From RGIG8745 sp045576655 (GTDB lineage Bacteria > Bacteroidota > Bacteroidia > Bacteroidales > Bacteroidaceae): a stretch of DNA of 64,000 bases. Positions 8,269-16,800 of this stretch are shown one piece after another (position 1 is the first letter of the stretch; each line of letters opens with the position of its first letter). The translations under genes and the position numbers were made by a program. The stretch lies in NCBI GenBank assembly GCA_045576655.1, contig JAZNGW010000022.1, forward strand, positions 186,001 to 250,000, read 5' to 3'. The notes beneath the pieces were generated by a model. That model saw only the letters and a list, made by a program, of their open reading frames with translations, was not told where the DNA came from and searched no databases.

Positions 8269-10047
8269 ATGAAGCATTTTTTGAAATACGTGTTGGCCAC
8301 TGTAGTTGGTCTGGTTGTTGCGGGAATCTTGATGGGAATCTTTTCGATGCTGATGTTTATGGGGATGGCGATGGGAACTTCTGCTCCAAAGGTGGAAGAA
8401 AACTCGGTGCTTGTTATGAAACTTGATGGTACGCTCTCAGAACGTGCCGAAGAAAATCCGTTTGACATGTTGATGGGAGGAGCCGGAACATCCGCGCTGA
8501 GTTTGGAAAATATGCTTAAGGCAGTTGAACTGGCTAAGGAGAATGAAAATATTAAGGGCCTGTACGTGGAAGCGGGCATGCTTTCTGGGGCTTCTCCTGC
8601 AATGTTACAGGAACTGCGTGATGCAATAGTTGACTTTAAGAAAGACGGCAAGTTCGTTTTGTCATATGGCGATACTTACACTCAGGGCGCTTATTATGTA
8701 TGTAGCGCTGCTGACTCGGTAGTGGTAAATCCACAAGGTATGGTTGACTGGCATGGCATGTCGATGCAGACCATGTTCTTTAAGGAGATACTTGATAAAC
8801 TTGGCGTTAAGGTTCAGGTGTTTAAGGTCGGGACATATAAGTCGGCAGTGGAGCCTTTTATCGGAACAGAGATGAGCGATGCTAACCGTGAGCAGATGGA
8901 GGTGTTTACCTCTGAGATATGGGACGAAATGCTGGCAGACGTTAGCGAGTCGCGTAAAATTTCGGTTGAAGAGTTGAATCAAGTGGCAGATACAGTGACG
9001 CTGCTTTGTGAAACGTCATTCTATTTGGACGAGAAACTTGTGGATAAGGTGGCTTACTCTGATGAGATTCCTCAGATGATATGTAATATGATGGATGTCG
9101 ATGACGAGGATGACTACAATACCATTACGGTAAATGAAATGGCTAGCATTGCATCTAACAAGCCAAAGGATGATAGCGGAAATGTCGTTGCGGTTTATTA
9201 TGCTTATGGCGATATTGTCAACACTCCGTCTTCAGGCATATCTTCTGAAGAAATAGCGTCTTCGGTTGTTATTCGTGACTTGGAGGAGTTGGCGGAGGAT
9301 GATGACGTGAAAGCGGTTGTGCTTCGAGTTAACTCAGGCGGAGGAAGCGCATATGCTTCGGAGCAGATTTGGCATCAAGTGATGAATATCAAATCGAAGA
9401 AGCCGATAGTTGTGTCAATGGGTGGAATGGCTGCGTCAGGCGGTTATTATATCTCCTGTGCTGCTGACTATATATTTGCAGAGCCAACAACGTTGACTGG
9501 TTCTATCGGAATCTTTGGTATGATTCCAGAGGTGAGCGAATTGGTTGCCGAAAAGATAGGTCTTCATTCAGAAACAGTTAAGACTAACAAGTATGCTGAT
9601 TTCGGAGATTTGACTCGTCCGATGAATGAAGATGAAAAGGCTGTTATGCAGGCATCGGTGAATAGAGGATATGAACTTTTCACTAAGCGATGTGCTGACG
9701 GTCGAGGAATGGAGCAGGATAGCATTAAGGCTGTTGCTGAAGGACGTGTGTGGACGGGACTTCATGCGTTGGAACTTGGACTTGTTGACCAGCTTGGCGG
9801 ATTAGATGATGCCATAGCAGAAGCAAAGAAGAGGGCTGAGATTGAATCGTGCACAGTGAAATCTTATCCAGGAACTTCTTCGTTTATAGATAAATTGAGC
9901 GGAGCGGTAGGAGGCGATTCTTATGCTGATGCTAAGATGAAAGAAATATTAGGAGATTACTATGGTACGTTCTCTTATATGAAACGTATGGCAACAGAGC
10001 GTGGTGTTATGGCTAAATCTCCATACACTTATAGATTTGGACTTTAA
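8269..10047 (+). CDS. sppA: Signal peptide peptidase SppA, 67-kDa type
   Basis: A 592-residue membrane-anchored serine protease that clears cleaved signal peptides. One hydrophobic segment near residues 8-35 anchors it. Two tandem S49 domains follow. The lysine of the Ser-Lys dyad is K191 (VGTYKSAVEPF) in the first domain and the nucleophile is S390 (GGMAASGGYYIS) in the second, the expected split of the long form. NSGGGSAYASEQ near 355-366 is the substrate-side loop. It appears to head a run of genes continuing into lpxK, pnp and thiL, with only 48 bp before lpxK. The short A/T-rich upstream region and the ATG fit the family N-terminus. Confidence 0.95.
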   Translation: MKHFLKYVLATVVGLVVAGILMGIFSMLMFMGMAMGTSAPKVEENSVLVMKLDGTLSERAEENPFDMLMGGAGTSALSLENMLKAVELAKENENIKGLYVEAGMLSGASPAMLQELRDAIVDFKKDGKFVLSYGDTYTQGAYYVCSAADSVVVNPQGMVDWHGMSMQTMFFKEILDKLGVKVQVFKVGTYKSAVEPFIGTEMSDANREQMEVFTSEIWDEMLADVSESRKISVEELNQVADTVTLLCETSFYLDEKLVDKVAYSDEIPQMICNMMDVDDEDDYNTITVNEMASIASNKPKDDSGNVVAVYYAYGDIVNTPSSGISSEEIASSVVIRDLEELAEDDDVKAVVLRVNSGGGSAYASEQIWHQVMNIKSKKPIVVSMGGMAASGGYYISCAADYIFAEPTTLTGSIGIFGMIPEVSELVAEKIGLHSETVKTNKYADFGDLTRPMNEDEKAVMQASVNRGYELFTKRCADGRGMEQDSIKAVAEGRVWTGLHALELGLVDQLGGLDDAIAEAKKRAEIESCTVKSYPGTSSFIDKLSGAVGGDSYADAKMKEILGDYYGTFSYMKRMATERGVMAKSPYTYRFGL

Positions 10048-10095
10048 GTGAATACTTTGAACTGAAACCTTGTTGATCTTTTTAAACTGAATATT

Positions 10096-11229
10096 TTGGA
10101 AGGCGACCACATAAAGATATGTCATTGGTTAACTCCGCTGTCCTGGTTGTACGGATTGGGAGTTGGCATAAGGAATGCTATGTTTGATTGTGGTATGTTG
10201 CCTTCTGAGAAGTTTGATGTGCCAGTAATAAGTGTAGGTAACATTACGGTGGGCGGTTCGGGGAAAACTCCTCATACGGAATATTTGGTTAGGTTGCTTC
10301 GCGATAAATATCAAGTTGCGATACTAAGTAGGGGATATAAACGAAAATCGAAAGGTTTTCAGTTTGTAGATGCTGATACTAGGGCGGATTTTGTTGGAGA
10401 TGAACCGTTTCAAATGAAGCGTAAATATCCGGAGGCGCATGTGGCGGTTGATAAGGACCGACGTAATGGTATACGTAACTTGTTGAATCCTAATGTGAAG
10501 CCTCCTGTAGAGGTGGTTGTGTTGGACGATGCTTTCCAGCATCGTTATGTAACCCCTGATGTCAATCTCCTTCTGATGGATTATCATAGATTGATTTGCT
10601 TTGATAGGCTACTACCTGCAGGGCGTTTGCGAGAACCTGCTTCAAATAAACGCAGGGCGGATATAGTAGTTGTCACAAAGTGCCCTCGTTCGATTACTCC
10701 TATGGAACAGCGTGGGATAGAGCGTTCGTTGGCACTGTTTCCTTGGCAGAAGTTGTATTTCACTTATTTCAAGTACGGCAGTCTTTATCCGCTGTTCGAT
10801 AAGTCGAAAGGAGAATTGACTCTTGAGTCGATAAAGGGAGGTAGTAAAAGTGGTAAAAAGGTCCTGCTGTTGACTGGAATTGCTTCTCCTGAACAGCTGG
10901 AATACGATATAGACCAATATGTGGACTTTGAGTCGATGCATTTTGGTGACCATCATAGTTTTACAAGTGAAGACTTACGGAAAATAGAAGAGACTTTTAA
11001 AGGGATGGACGGTAATGATAAAATGATTATTACCACAGAAAAAGATGCAGTTCGTTTGCTTGACTGTAATATAGAAGAGAGCGTTGCTAAACATATTTAT
11101 GTCTTGCCGATTGAAGTTGAATTCATGAATGGTAAGGCTGGTGATTTTAATAAAACAATTATAGACTATGTACGGAAAAATTCAAGAAACGGCTCAGTTC
11201 TTAAAAGAAAGAATGACCGCAAAGCCTGA
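10096..11229 (+). CDS. lpxK: Tetraacyldisaccharide 4'-kinase
   Basis: A 377-residue inner-membrane-associated kinase that adds the 4'-phosphate to the lipid A precursor. The nucleotide-binding loop GNITVGGSGKTP is at 48-59, with the family signature DDAFQHRYV further on and an N-terminal membrane-contact segment (WLTPLSWLYGLGVGIRNAMF). The start is TTG at 10096: translation from there gives MEGDHIKICHWLTP, which matches the N-terminus I recall for Bacteroidales LpxK, and no nearby ATG preserves it. The 3' end overlaps the next gene by 62 bp. Confidence 0.93.
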   Translation: MEGDHIKICHWLTPLSWLYGLGVGIRNAMFDCGMLPSEKFDVPVISVGNITVGGSGKTPHTEYLVRLLRDKYQVAILSRGYKRKSKGFQFVDADTRADFVGDEPFQMKRKYPEAHVAVDKDRRNGIRNLLNPNVKPPVEVVVLDDAFQHRYVTPDVNLLLMDYHRLICFDRLLPAGRLREPASNKRRADIVVVTKCPRSITPMEQRGIERSLALFPWQKLYFTYFKYGSLYPLFDKSKGELTLESIKGGSKSGKKVLLLTGIASPEQLEYDIDQYVDFESMHFGDHHSFTSEDLRKIEETFKGMDGNDKMIITTEKDAVRLLDCNIEESVAKHIYVLPIEVEFMNGKAGDFNKTIIDYVRKNSRNGSVLKRKNDRKA

Positions 11230-11977
11230 GACGGCTATAATATTGGGCTCTGGTTTAGGACGTCTGACTGAAGAGATTGAGATTGAAAATCAAATATCTT
11301 ATGCAGATATACCTAATTTCCCGGTTTCGACGGTAGAAGGTCATCAAGGGCGGCTAATTTTCGGTAAACTCGGTGGAAAGGATATCATGGCCATGGAAGG
11401 CCGTTTCCATTATTATGAGGGATATTCAATGAAGGAGGTTACTTTTCCTGTAAGAGTCATGTATGAGCTGGGGATTAAGAACCTATTTGTAAGTAATGCT
11501 GCTGGTGGAATGAATCCTCAGTTCAGCATAGGTGATTTGATGATTATTGAAGATCAGATAAATGCTTTGCCTGAAAATCCGCTTCGAGGTAAGAATATAC
11601 CGACAGGTCCTCGTTTTCCAAGTATGCACGAACCGTATTGCAAGGAGTACATATCAATAGTTGAGCAAATTGCGTCTGAGAATGGCATTAAGGTGCAGAA
11701 AGGTGTCTATTTGGCAACTCAGGGGCCTACTTATGAAACTCCTGCGGAGTATCGCATGTTCCGTATCTGGGGTGGTGATGCGGTAGGTATGTCTACCGTG
11801 CCAGAAGTTATTGTTGCAGTTCATTGCGGCATGAAGGTGTTTGGCATGTCGATTATTACTGACCTGGGAGGTTTTGCAGAGGCTGTAAAGGTTACTCATG
11901 AGGAGGTGACGGCTGCGGCTAATGCGGCACAACCGCGTATGACTCTCTTGATGCGCGAGTTGGTTAAACGTATTTGA
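11168..11977 (+). CDS. Purine-nucleoside phosphorylase, trimeric PNP family
   Basis: A 269-residue enzyme that splits purine nucleosides with phosphate to a free base and ribose-1-phosphate. The phosphate loop ILGSGLGRL lies near residues 25-33. VEGHQGRLIFG, the conserved NAAGGMNPQF, and GPTYETPAEYRM with VGMSTVPEV near the C-terminus mark the low-molecular-mass, trimeric family. It starts inside the end of lpxK (62-bp overlap), which suggests translational coupling. The start MYGKIQETAQFLKERM keeps the family length, so a later start would truncate the first helix. Confidence 0.93.
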   Translation: MYGKIQETAQFLKERMTAKPETAIILGSGLGRLTEEIEIENQISYADIPNFPVSTVEGHQGRLIFGKLGGKDIMAMEGRFHYYEGYSMKEVTFPVRVMYELGIKNLFVSNAAGGMNPQFSIGDLMIIEDQINALPENPLRGKNIPTGPRFPSMHEPYCKEYISIVEQIASENGIKVQKGVYLATQGPTYETPAEYRMFRIWGGDAVGMSTVPEVIVAVHCGMKVFGMSIITDLGGFAEAVKVTHEEVTAAANAAQPRMTLLMRELVKRI

Positions 11978-12005
11978 TGTTGACGGACAAAACAATATAG
12001 ATAAG

Positions 12006-13097
12006 ATGTCGAGGACAGAAATTAACACGCTTGGTGAGTTTGGACTCATCAAGCGTCTTACTGAAAATATAGAGCTTAAAAATGAATCGTCGCTCCGAGG
12101 CGTAGGCGATGACTGTGCTGTGCTTGCTTTTGATGGCGAAAAAGAGATTCTTGTGACAACCGACATGCTGATGGAGGGTGTGCATTTCGACTTAACATAT
12201 ATGTCGCTGAAGCATTTAGGATATAAGTCTGCAATTGTTAATTTTAGCGATGTGTATGCTATGGGAGGGGCTCCTAAGCAGATAACTGTCAGTGTGGCTT
12301 TGAGCAAGCGCTTTAGCGTGGAGGATATGGATGATTTTTATGAGGGGTTGAGAATCGCTTGCGATTTGCATGGAGTGGATGTTGTAGGTGGTGACACAAC
12401 GAGTTCGCTTACAGGTATGGCGATTAGCATTACTTGTATAGGTGAGGTTGCTAAGGGAGAGGCTGTTTACAGAAGTGGTGCAAGGGAAACTGATTTGGTA
12501 TGTGTGAGTGGTGATTTAGGCGCAGCGTATATGGGTTTTCAACTCTTGGAGAGGGAAAAACGTGTCTATTATCAGCAACTTGAGGAGGCGCAGGCACTGG
12601 ATGGAGAGGCGCGTGAACGCGCTATGCAAAATATTGCAACGGCCCAACCTGATTTTGTGGGAAAGGAATATTTGCTTGAACGCCAGATGCGTCCAGAGGC
12701 TCGCCGCGATGTTGTCGCTAAATTGCGTGAGATGGGCATTAAGCCCACTTCTATGATTGATATTAGTGATGGCCTAAGTAGTGAACTTATGCATATATGC
12801 ACTCAGAGCAAGTGCGGTTGCCGTATCTATGAGGAACGTCTGCCTATAGATTATCAGACTGCTGTGATGGCTGAGGAACTGAATATGAATGTTAGTACTT
12901 GTGCTTTAAATGGTGGTGAGGACTACGAGCTCCTGTTTACGGTCCCTATTTCGGATCATGAAAAAATTGAGCAAATGGAAGGTGTAAAACTTATCGGTCA
13001 TATAACGAAGCAGGAATTAGGGTGCGCTTTGATTACTCGCGATGGAAATGAGTTTGAGTTGAAGGCGCAAGGATGGGAGTCTAAACTTGATGAATAG
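12006..13097 (+). CDS. thiL: Thiamine-monophosphate kinase
   Basis: A 363-residue ATP-dependent kinase making thiamine diphosphate from thiamine monophosphate. Family signs: the N-terminal LGEFGLIKRLTE, the ATP/Mg site GVGDDCAVL near residues 36-44, TTDMLMEGVHFD, NFSDVYAMGGAPK, and the C-terminal DISDGLSSEL and NGGEDYELLF. It closes the sppA-lpxK-pnp-thiL run, 28 bp after pnp. No other thiamine gene is near, so the link is positional only. Confidence 0.95.
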   Translation: MSRTEINTLGEFGLIKRLTENIELKNESSLRGVGDDCAVLAFDGEKEILVTTDMLMEGVHFDLTYMSLKHLGYKSAIVNFSDVYAMGGAPKQITVSVALSKRFSVEDMDDFYEGLRIACDLHGVDVVGGDTTSSLTGMAISITCIGEVAKGEAVYRSGARETDLVCVSGDLGAAYMGFQLLEREKRVYYQQLEEAQALDGEARERAMQNIATAQPDFVGKEYLLERQMRPEARRDVVAKLREMGIKPTSMIDISDGLSSELMHICTQSKCGCRIYEERLPIDYQTAVMAEELNMNVSTCALNGGEDYELLFTVPISDHEKIEQMEGVKLIGHITKQELGCALITRDGNEFELKAQGWESKLDE

Positions 13098-13190
13098 TCT
13101 GAAACGTTGGCTTTTTCTCGTGTATTGAAGTGCCCTGCGTGTGACTTTGACACTTTTTTTGACAAAGTCGTTAAAAATAATAGCCTTTTG

Positions 13191-13221
13191 TTTGGAGGGT
13201 AAAAAAAAGTTTGTACCTTTG
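13191..13221 (+). promoter_or_regulatory. Consensus Bacteroidota promoter for the tRNA cluster
   Basis: TTTG at 13191-13194, 19 bp, then TACCTTTG at 13214-13221: both elements and spacing match the Bacteroidota consensus (TTTG-N19-TAnnTTTG). The first tRNA begins 58 bp after the -7 element. Confidence 0.8.
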
Positions 13222-13278
13222 CAACGCTTTTGCGAAAGCGACCTTGCAAATGCGGTTTTTTAAGACATAATTTTATGA

Positions 13279-13351
13279 CGGGGTATAGCGCAGTTGGTAG
13301 CGTTCCTGGTTTGGGACCAGGCGGTCGCGTGTTCGAGTCACGCTGCCCCGA
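13279..13351 (+). tRNA. tRNA-Pro (TGG), copy 1
   Basis: A 73-nt cloverleaf: acceptor CGGGGTA pairs with TGCCCCG, anticodon arm CCTGG-TTTGGGA-CCAGG with anticodon TGG, T loop TTCGAGT. CCA is not encoded. Confidence 0.95.
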
Positions 13352-13385
13352 CATAGAGTTTTAAGAAGTCCTGCTTAAAGGTTTT

Positions 13386-13458
13386 CGGGGTATAGCGCAG
13401 TTGGTAGCGTTCCTGGTTTGGGACCAGGCGGTCGCGTGTTCGAGTCACGCTGCCCCGA
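13386..13458 (+). tRNA. tRNA-Pro (TGG), copy 2
   Basis: Identical over all 73 nt to the copy 107 bp upstream; only the spacers differ, which points to recent duplication or gene conversion. Confidence 0.95.
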
Positions 13459-13463
13459 CATGA

Positions 13464-13538
13464 GGGCGTTTAGCTCAGCTGGTTCAGAGCATCTGCCTTA
13501 CAAGCAGAGGGACGGGGGTTCAAACCCGTCAACCCCCA
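13464..13538 (+). tRNA. tRNA-Val (TAC), with two stem mismatches
   Basis: 75 nt. Anticodon arm TCTGC-CTTACAA-GCAGA with anticodon TAC, D arm GCTC/GAGC. The acceptor GGGCGTT faces AACCCCC, leaving a C-C mismatch at pair 4:69. The T stem GGGGG faces CCGTC, leaving a G-G mismatch. The other arms are intact. CCA is not encoded. The gene may be functional, decaying, or affected by sequence error. Confidence 0.85.
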
Positions 13539-13542
13539 CACA

Positions 13543-13570
13543 ATTAAAGGAAGACGATTAAAGGAAGACG
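13543..13570 (+). repeat. 14-bp direct tandem duplication at the tRNA terminator
   Basis: ATTAAAGGAAGACG occurs twice in tandem at 13543-13556 and 13557-13570. The second copy supplies the left arm of the terminator, so the duplication probably arose from it. Confidence 0.7.
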
Positions 13571-13603
13571 ATTGTACGGATGTGCAGTCGTCTTTTTGTT
13601 TTT
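13565..13603 (+). terminator. Intrinsic terminator of the tRNA cluster
   Basis: AAGACGA pairs with TCGTCTT around a loop of about 16 nt, followed by a T-rich run (TTTTTGTTTTT). Confidence 0.75.
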
Positions 13604-13623
13604 ATGAAATATTATAGGTGATT

Positions 13624-13965
13624 ATGGCGAATAATAACGATTGGAAGAGCCGTTTAGGTATGGTTTATTCTACTAATCCAGATTTTGTGTTTGATGACAT
13701 GGAGACTGATGAGGCGGAAACGTTGCCAGTGTCTAAACAGAAACTGCGTGTGAGCATAGAGAAGAAAGGACGTGGTGGCAAGACTGTTACTTTGGTTAAG
13801 GGCTTTATTGGTAAGGATGATGACTTAAAGGCGCTGGCGAAGACTCTGAAGACGAAATGTGGGGTAGGGGGTGCTGTTAAAGATGACGAAGTTGTCATTC
13901 AGGGTGATTTGCGTGATAAAGTGATAAGTCTGCTCAAGACTTTAGGATATTTGGACGTGAAATAG
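13624..13965 (+). CDS. SUI1/eIF1-like translation factor (YciH family)
   Basis: A 113-residue protein related to eukaryotic eIF1. A charged N-terminal half is followed by the SUI1 fold from about residue 40: LRVSIEKKGRGGKTVTLVKG, then LAKTLKTKCGVGGAVKDDEV and VIQGDLRDKVISLLKTLGY. The basic loop KGRGGKTVT and the glycines of CGVGG match the family. ATG at 13624 is preferred to the GTG two codons upstream. Proposed role: fidelity of start-site selection on the small ribosomal subunit; its exact role in bacteria is uncertain. It stands between the tRNA terminator and a separate promoter region for parA. Confidence 0.9.
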   Translation: MANNNDWKSRLGMVYSTNPDFVFDDMETDEAETLPVSKQKLRVSIEKKGRGGKTVTLVKGFIGKDDDLKALAKTLKTKCGVGGAVKDDEVVIQGDLRDKVISLLKTLGYLDVK

Positions 13966-14060
13966 TGTAGCCTGTTTGTTTTTGGCGGGTAGCCTGCCCC
14001 GTAATCTTGTTGCCTGTGCCGAATTTTTGTTTTGTATTGGTGCGTTTGTCGAAGGGTAAA

Positions 14061-14174
14061 ATGTTTGCGATGGGGATGTCTGAGCTTACAGCAGAGGCGC
14101 TGGGCGTATTGATGTGTCTGATGCTTGTTTTTTTGACGTTTTTGATAGTTTTTGCAGATTTACAAAATTTGTAA
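14061..14174 (+). CDS. Possible 37-residue single-span membrane protein
   Basis: In the 295-bp gap before parA an ATG at 14061 opens a 37-codon frame ending TAA at 14172-14174. It starts MFAMGMSELTAEALGVLMCL and continues as one hydrophobic stretch to a short polar end (ADLQNL). GAAGGG lies a few bases upstream. The composition suits a small transmembrane peptide, but no homologue is recalled and the frame could be chance. Confidence 0.3.
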   Translation: MFAMGMSELTAEALGVLMCLMLVFLTFLIVFADLQNL

Positions 14175-14202
14175 AATTGCAGATTGTTCCGTTTAAAAAA
14201 CG

Positions 14203-14210
14203 TATATTTG
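14203..14210 (+). promoter_or_regulatory. -7 promoter element of the parA operon
   Basis: TATATTTG matches TAnnTTTG, 50 bp before the parA ATG. No well-spaced TTTG was found at -33. Confidence 0.5.
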
Positions 14211-14260
14211 CATTTTAATACGATGAATATATTCTCTGTTAAGAATTATAGAATATTTAT

Positions 14261-15025
14261 ATGGGTAAGATTATTGCTTTGGCTAACCAGAAAGGTGGTG
14301 TCGGAAAGACTACAACGGCTATAAACTTGGCAGCCTCTCTTGCAACGCTGGAAAGGAAGGTGCTTGTTGTTGATGCAGATCCTCAGGCTAATGCGTCTTC
14401 TGGTCTTGGTGTTGATATCCAGCAAGTTGATACTTCAATATATAATTGCATTGTTAGCGAGGTTGATCCGCATGAATGTATATACACGACAGATATTGAG
14501 GGTTTGGAGATTATTCCAAGTCATATCGATTTGGTAGGTGCAGAAATTGAAATGTTGAATGTGGCTCAGAGAGAGTCTGTTTTGAAAAGGATTTTAGATC
14601 CGTTGAGGGAGGAGTATGATTATATATTGATTGACTGCTCTCCTTCGTTGGGTTTGATAACAGTAAATTCTCTTACAGCTGCAGATTCTGTGATTATTCC
14701 TGTGCAGTGTGAATATTTTGCTCTCGAAGGCATTAGCAAGTTGCTTAATACTATTAAGATTATCAAGTCTAAACTGAATACTCGACTTGAGATTGAGGGT
14801 TTTTTGTTGACAATGTTTGATTCTCGTTTGCGCCTTGCTAACCAGATATATGAAGAGGTGAAACGACATTTCCAGGAATTGGTGTTCAAGACTGTAATTC
14901 AGCGTAATGTCAAGTTGGGCGAGGCTCCAAGTCATGGCGTGCCTTGCATTTTGTACGATGCCACTTCTACTGGTGCGCGTAATTATATTTCCTTGGCTAA
15001 GGAGATTGTGAATAGAGAAAATTAA
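14261..15025 (+). CDS. parA: Chromosome-partitioning ATPase ParA (Soj)
   Basis: A 254-residue ATPase of the ParA/MinD group that drives segregation of ParB-bound origin regions. The deviant Walker A motif KGGVGKTT is at residues 11-18, the A' motif VVDADPQANASS near 37-48, and Walker B YILIDCSPSLGL near 123-134. The short N-terminus without a DNA-binding domain is typical of chromosomal Soj-type proteins. parB follows 30 bp later, and the order parA-parB-DUF5683-mltD-rsh is common in Bacteroidota. Partition genes often lie near the replication origin, but no origin is visible here. Confidence 0.96.
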   Translation: MGKIIALANQKGGVGKTTTAINLAASLATLERKVLVVDADPQANASSGLGVDIQQVDTSIYNCIVSEVDPHECIYTTDIEGLEIIPSHIDLVGAEIEMLNVAQRESVLKRILDPLREEYDYILIDCSPSLGLITVNSLTAADSVIIPVQCEYFALEGISKLLNTIKIIKSKLNTRLEIEGFLLTMFDSRLRLANQIYEEVKRHFQELVFKTVIQRNVKLGEAPSHGVPCILYDATSTGARNYISLAKEIVNREN

Positions 15026-15055
15026 AAGCAAATCGTAAGTAACCGACTTATTTTT

Positions 15056-15931
15056 ATGGCTGTAAGAAAGAAATATTCGGCATTGGGGCGTGGTCTTGAC
15101 GCCTTGATTTCAACAGGCGATGTGCGTACAGAAGGGTCTTCTTCGATTAATGAGATAGAAATAGAATTGATAGACGCCAACCCTAACCAGCCTCGTCGCG
15201 AATTTGACGGCGAGGCGTTAAAGGAACTGTCTGAATCGATATCAGAAATTGGGATTATCCAGCCGATAACGTTGCGCAAGATGGATAACGGCCGCTACCA
15301 AATTATTGCAGGAGAGCGTCGCTGGCGTGCATCTAAGTTGGCAGGTTTGGCAACGATTCCTGCATATATCCGTACTGCAGATGACGAGAATGTGATGGAG
15401 ATGGCATTGGTCGAGAATATTCAGCGCCAGGATCTAAACTCTTTGGAGATTGCATTGGCTTACCAGCATCTGATGGATAGTTATGATTTGACTCAGGAGC
15501 GTTTGAGTGAGCGCGTAGGAAAGAAGCGGACAACGGTGGCTAATTATCTGCGTTTGCTTAAATTGCCCGCACCAGTGCAGGTGGCGTTGCAGAACAACGA
15601 GATAGACATGGGGCATGCAAGGGCGTTGCTCGCTATCGAAGATCCCAAAACGCAGGTTAAGTTCTTTAAGGAGATTCAGCAAAAAGGTTATTCTGTGCGC
15701 CAAGTGGAGGACATGATAAAGGCTTACAATGAAGGGACCGGAGCTGATGTTAAGACTAAAGTACGCGGCAAGGTGGTGCAGACGCCTGAATATGAGAAGT
15801 TGTGCCGCCGCATATCAGACAGCTTAGGGACTAAGGCAAAGATTACTTGCAGCGCTAAAGGCAATGGCAAAGTAACTTTATCGTTTAAGGATCTTGATGA
15901 TTTGAAGCGAATCGTAGAAGTTCTTTCATAG
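15056..15931 (+). CDS. parB: Chromosome-partitioning protein ParB (Spo0J)
   Basis: A 291-residue DNA-binding CTPase that loads on parS sites and stimulates ParA. The N-terminus (ALGRGLDALI) is the ParA-interacting peptide. The CTP-binding ParB domain follows, with VENIQRQDLNSLE and the GERRWRA box at 86-92. A helix-turn-helix region (LTQERLSERVGKKRTTVANYLRLLKLP) lies near residues 143-170, and a C-terminal dimerisation domain completes the usual length. I saw no parS-like 16-mer in the window by eye. Confidence 0.96.
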   Translation: MAVRKKYSALGRGLDALISTGDVRTEGSSSINEIEIELIDANPNQPRREFDGEALKELSESISEIGIIQPITLRKMDNGRYQIIAGERRWRASKLAGLATIPAYIRTADDENVMEMALVENIQRQDLNSLEIALAYQHLMDSYDLTQERLSERVGKKRTTVANYLRLLKLPAPVQVALQNNEIDMGHARALLAIEDPKTQVKFFKEIQQKGYSVRQVEDMIKAYNEGTGADVKTKVRGKVVQTPEYEKLCRRISDSLGTKAKITCSAKGNGKVTLSFKDLDDLKRIVEVLS

Positions 15932-15953
15932 CAGAAATAAAGGATTTGTTGTT

Positions 15954-16754
15954 TTGAAATCAGTGAATTTAATATATCGATTGTTGTTTTTTGTTGCCAT
16001 CTTCGGAATGGTGGCAGTTGAGGTTAAGTCGCAAGATACATTGTCTGTCAATGATTCTGTGGCTACCTCACCTTTGATGCGAGCAACTGAGATGGAAAAC
16101 TACAGGGACAATGCGGCAATTGACTCTGTGGTAGTGGCAACAATGCCTGATTCTGTCCTTGACCAAAAGTTTGACTCTGTTGCGATGGCGATAGCAGAAG
16201 TCGACTCTATAATGTCGAATGTTCATATCGAAGAACCTGCAGTGTGGGTCCCTGATCCGAAAAAAGCAATGTGGTTGGCAATCGTGTTTCCAGGAGGCGG
16301 ACAGATATACAATCGTAAGTACTGGAAACTGCCTATTGTATATGGAGGCTTTTTGGGATGTGTTTACGCTCTGAATTGGAACAACACCATGTATCGTGAT
16401 TACTCTCAGGCTTATGTCGATATTATGGATGATGACCCGAATACCAAAAGTTATGAGAATTTTATTCCGCCGTCATATAATGTTAATCAAAATATAACAC
16501 GTATGAAGGATTTGTTTAAAAGGAAGAAAGATTATTATCGCCGTTATAGAGATTTAAGCATATTCTGTATGATTGGGGTTTACGCCTTGTCAATACTTGA
16601 TGCCTACGTCGATGCCGAGTTGTCTAGTTTCGACATTTCCAAGGACTTGAGCATGAAGGTGAAGCCGACAATCATAAACGACAGGAATAATATGGCGCGC
16701 GGAAACGTCCTCAAATCGAATTCTTACGGAGTGCAATGTAGTTTTAGTTTTTGA
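15954..16754 (+). CDS. DUF5683 membrane protein
   Basis: A 266-residue protein with a signal peptide or anchor (LIYRLLFFVAIFGMVAV) and a DUF5683-like core from about residue 95: WVPDPKKAMWLAIVFPGGGQ, then YNRKYWKLPIVYGGFLGCVY, and a second hydrophobic segment (LSIFCMIGVYALSILDAYVD). The translated start is TTG at 15954, giving MKSVNLIYRLL; no in-frame ATG keeps the signal sequence. The function is unknown. Its fixed place between parB and the transglycosylase gene suggests an envelope role, which is inference. Confidence 0.85.
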   Translation: MKSVNLIYRLLFFVAIFGMVAVEVKSQDTLSVNDSVATSPLMRATEMENYRDNAAIDSVVVATMPDSVLDQKFDSVAMAIAEVDSIMSNVHIEEPAVWVPDPKKAMWLAIVFPGGGQIYNRKYWKLPIVYGGFLGCVYALNWNNTMYRDYSQAYVDIMDDDPNTKSYENFIPPSYNVNQNITRMKDLFKRKKDYYRRYRDLSIFCMIGVYALSILDAYVDAELSSFDISKDLSMKVKPTIINDRNNMARGNVLKSNSYGVQCSFSF

Positions 16755-16800
16755 CCGTTGGTGAGTCTTAAAACTATTTGTGATATTAAAAAGTGGAGTC

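Noticed and set aside
8097..8651. 184-codon minus-strand frame over the start of sppA
   Set aside because: Serine- and isoleucine-rich antisense shadow crossing the sppA promoter and terminator region.
12998..13354. Minus-strand frame of 118 codons reading MSGQRDSNTRPPGPKPG
   Set aside because: Its N-terminus is the reverse complement of the tRNA-Pro gene, a well-known spurious translation.
14261..15931. Replication origin or parS near parAB
   Set aside because: No DnaA-box cluster or parS-like 16-mer could be recognised by eye in the neighbourhood.
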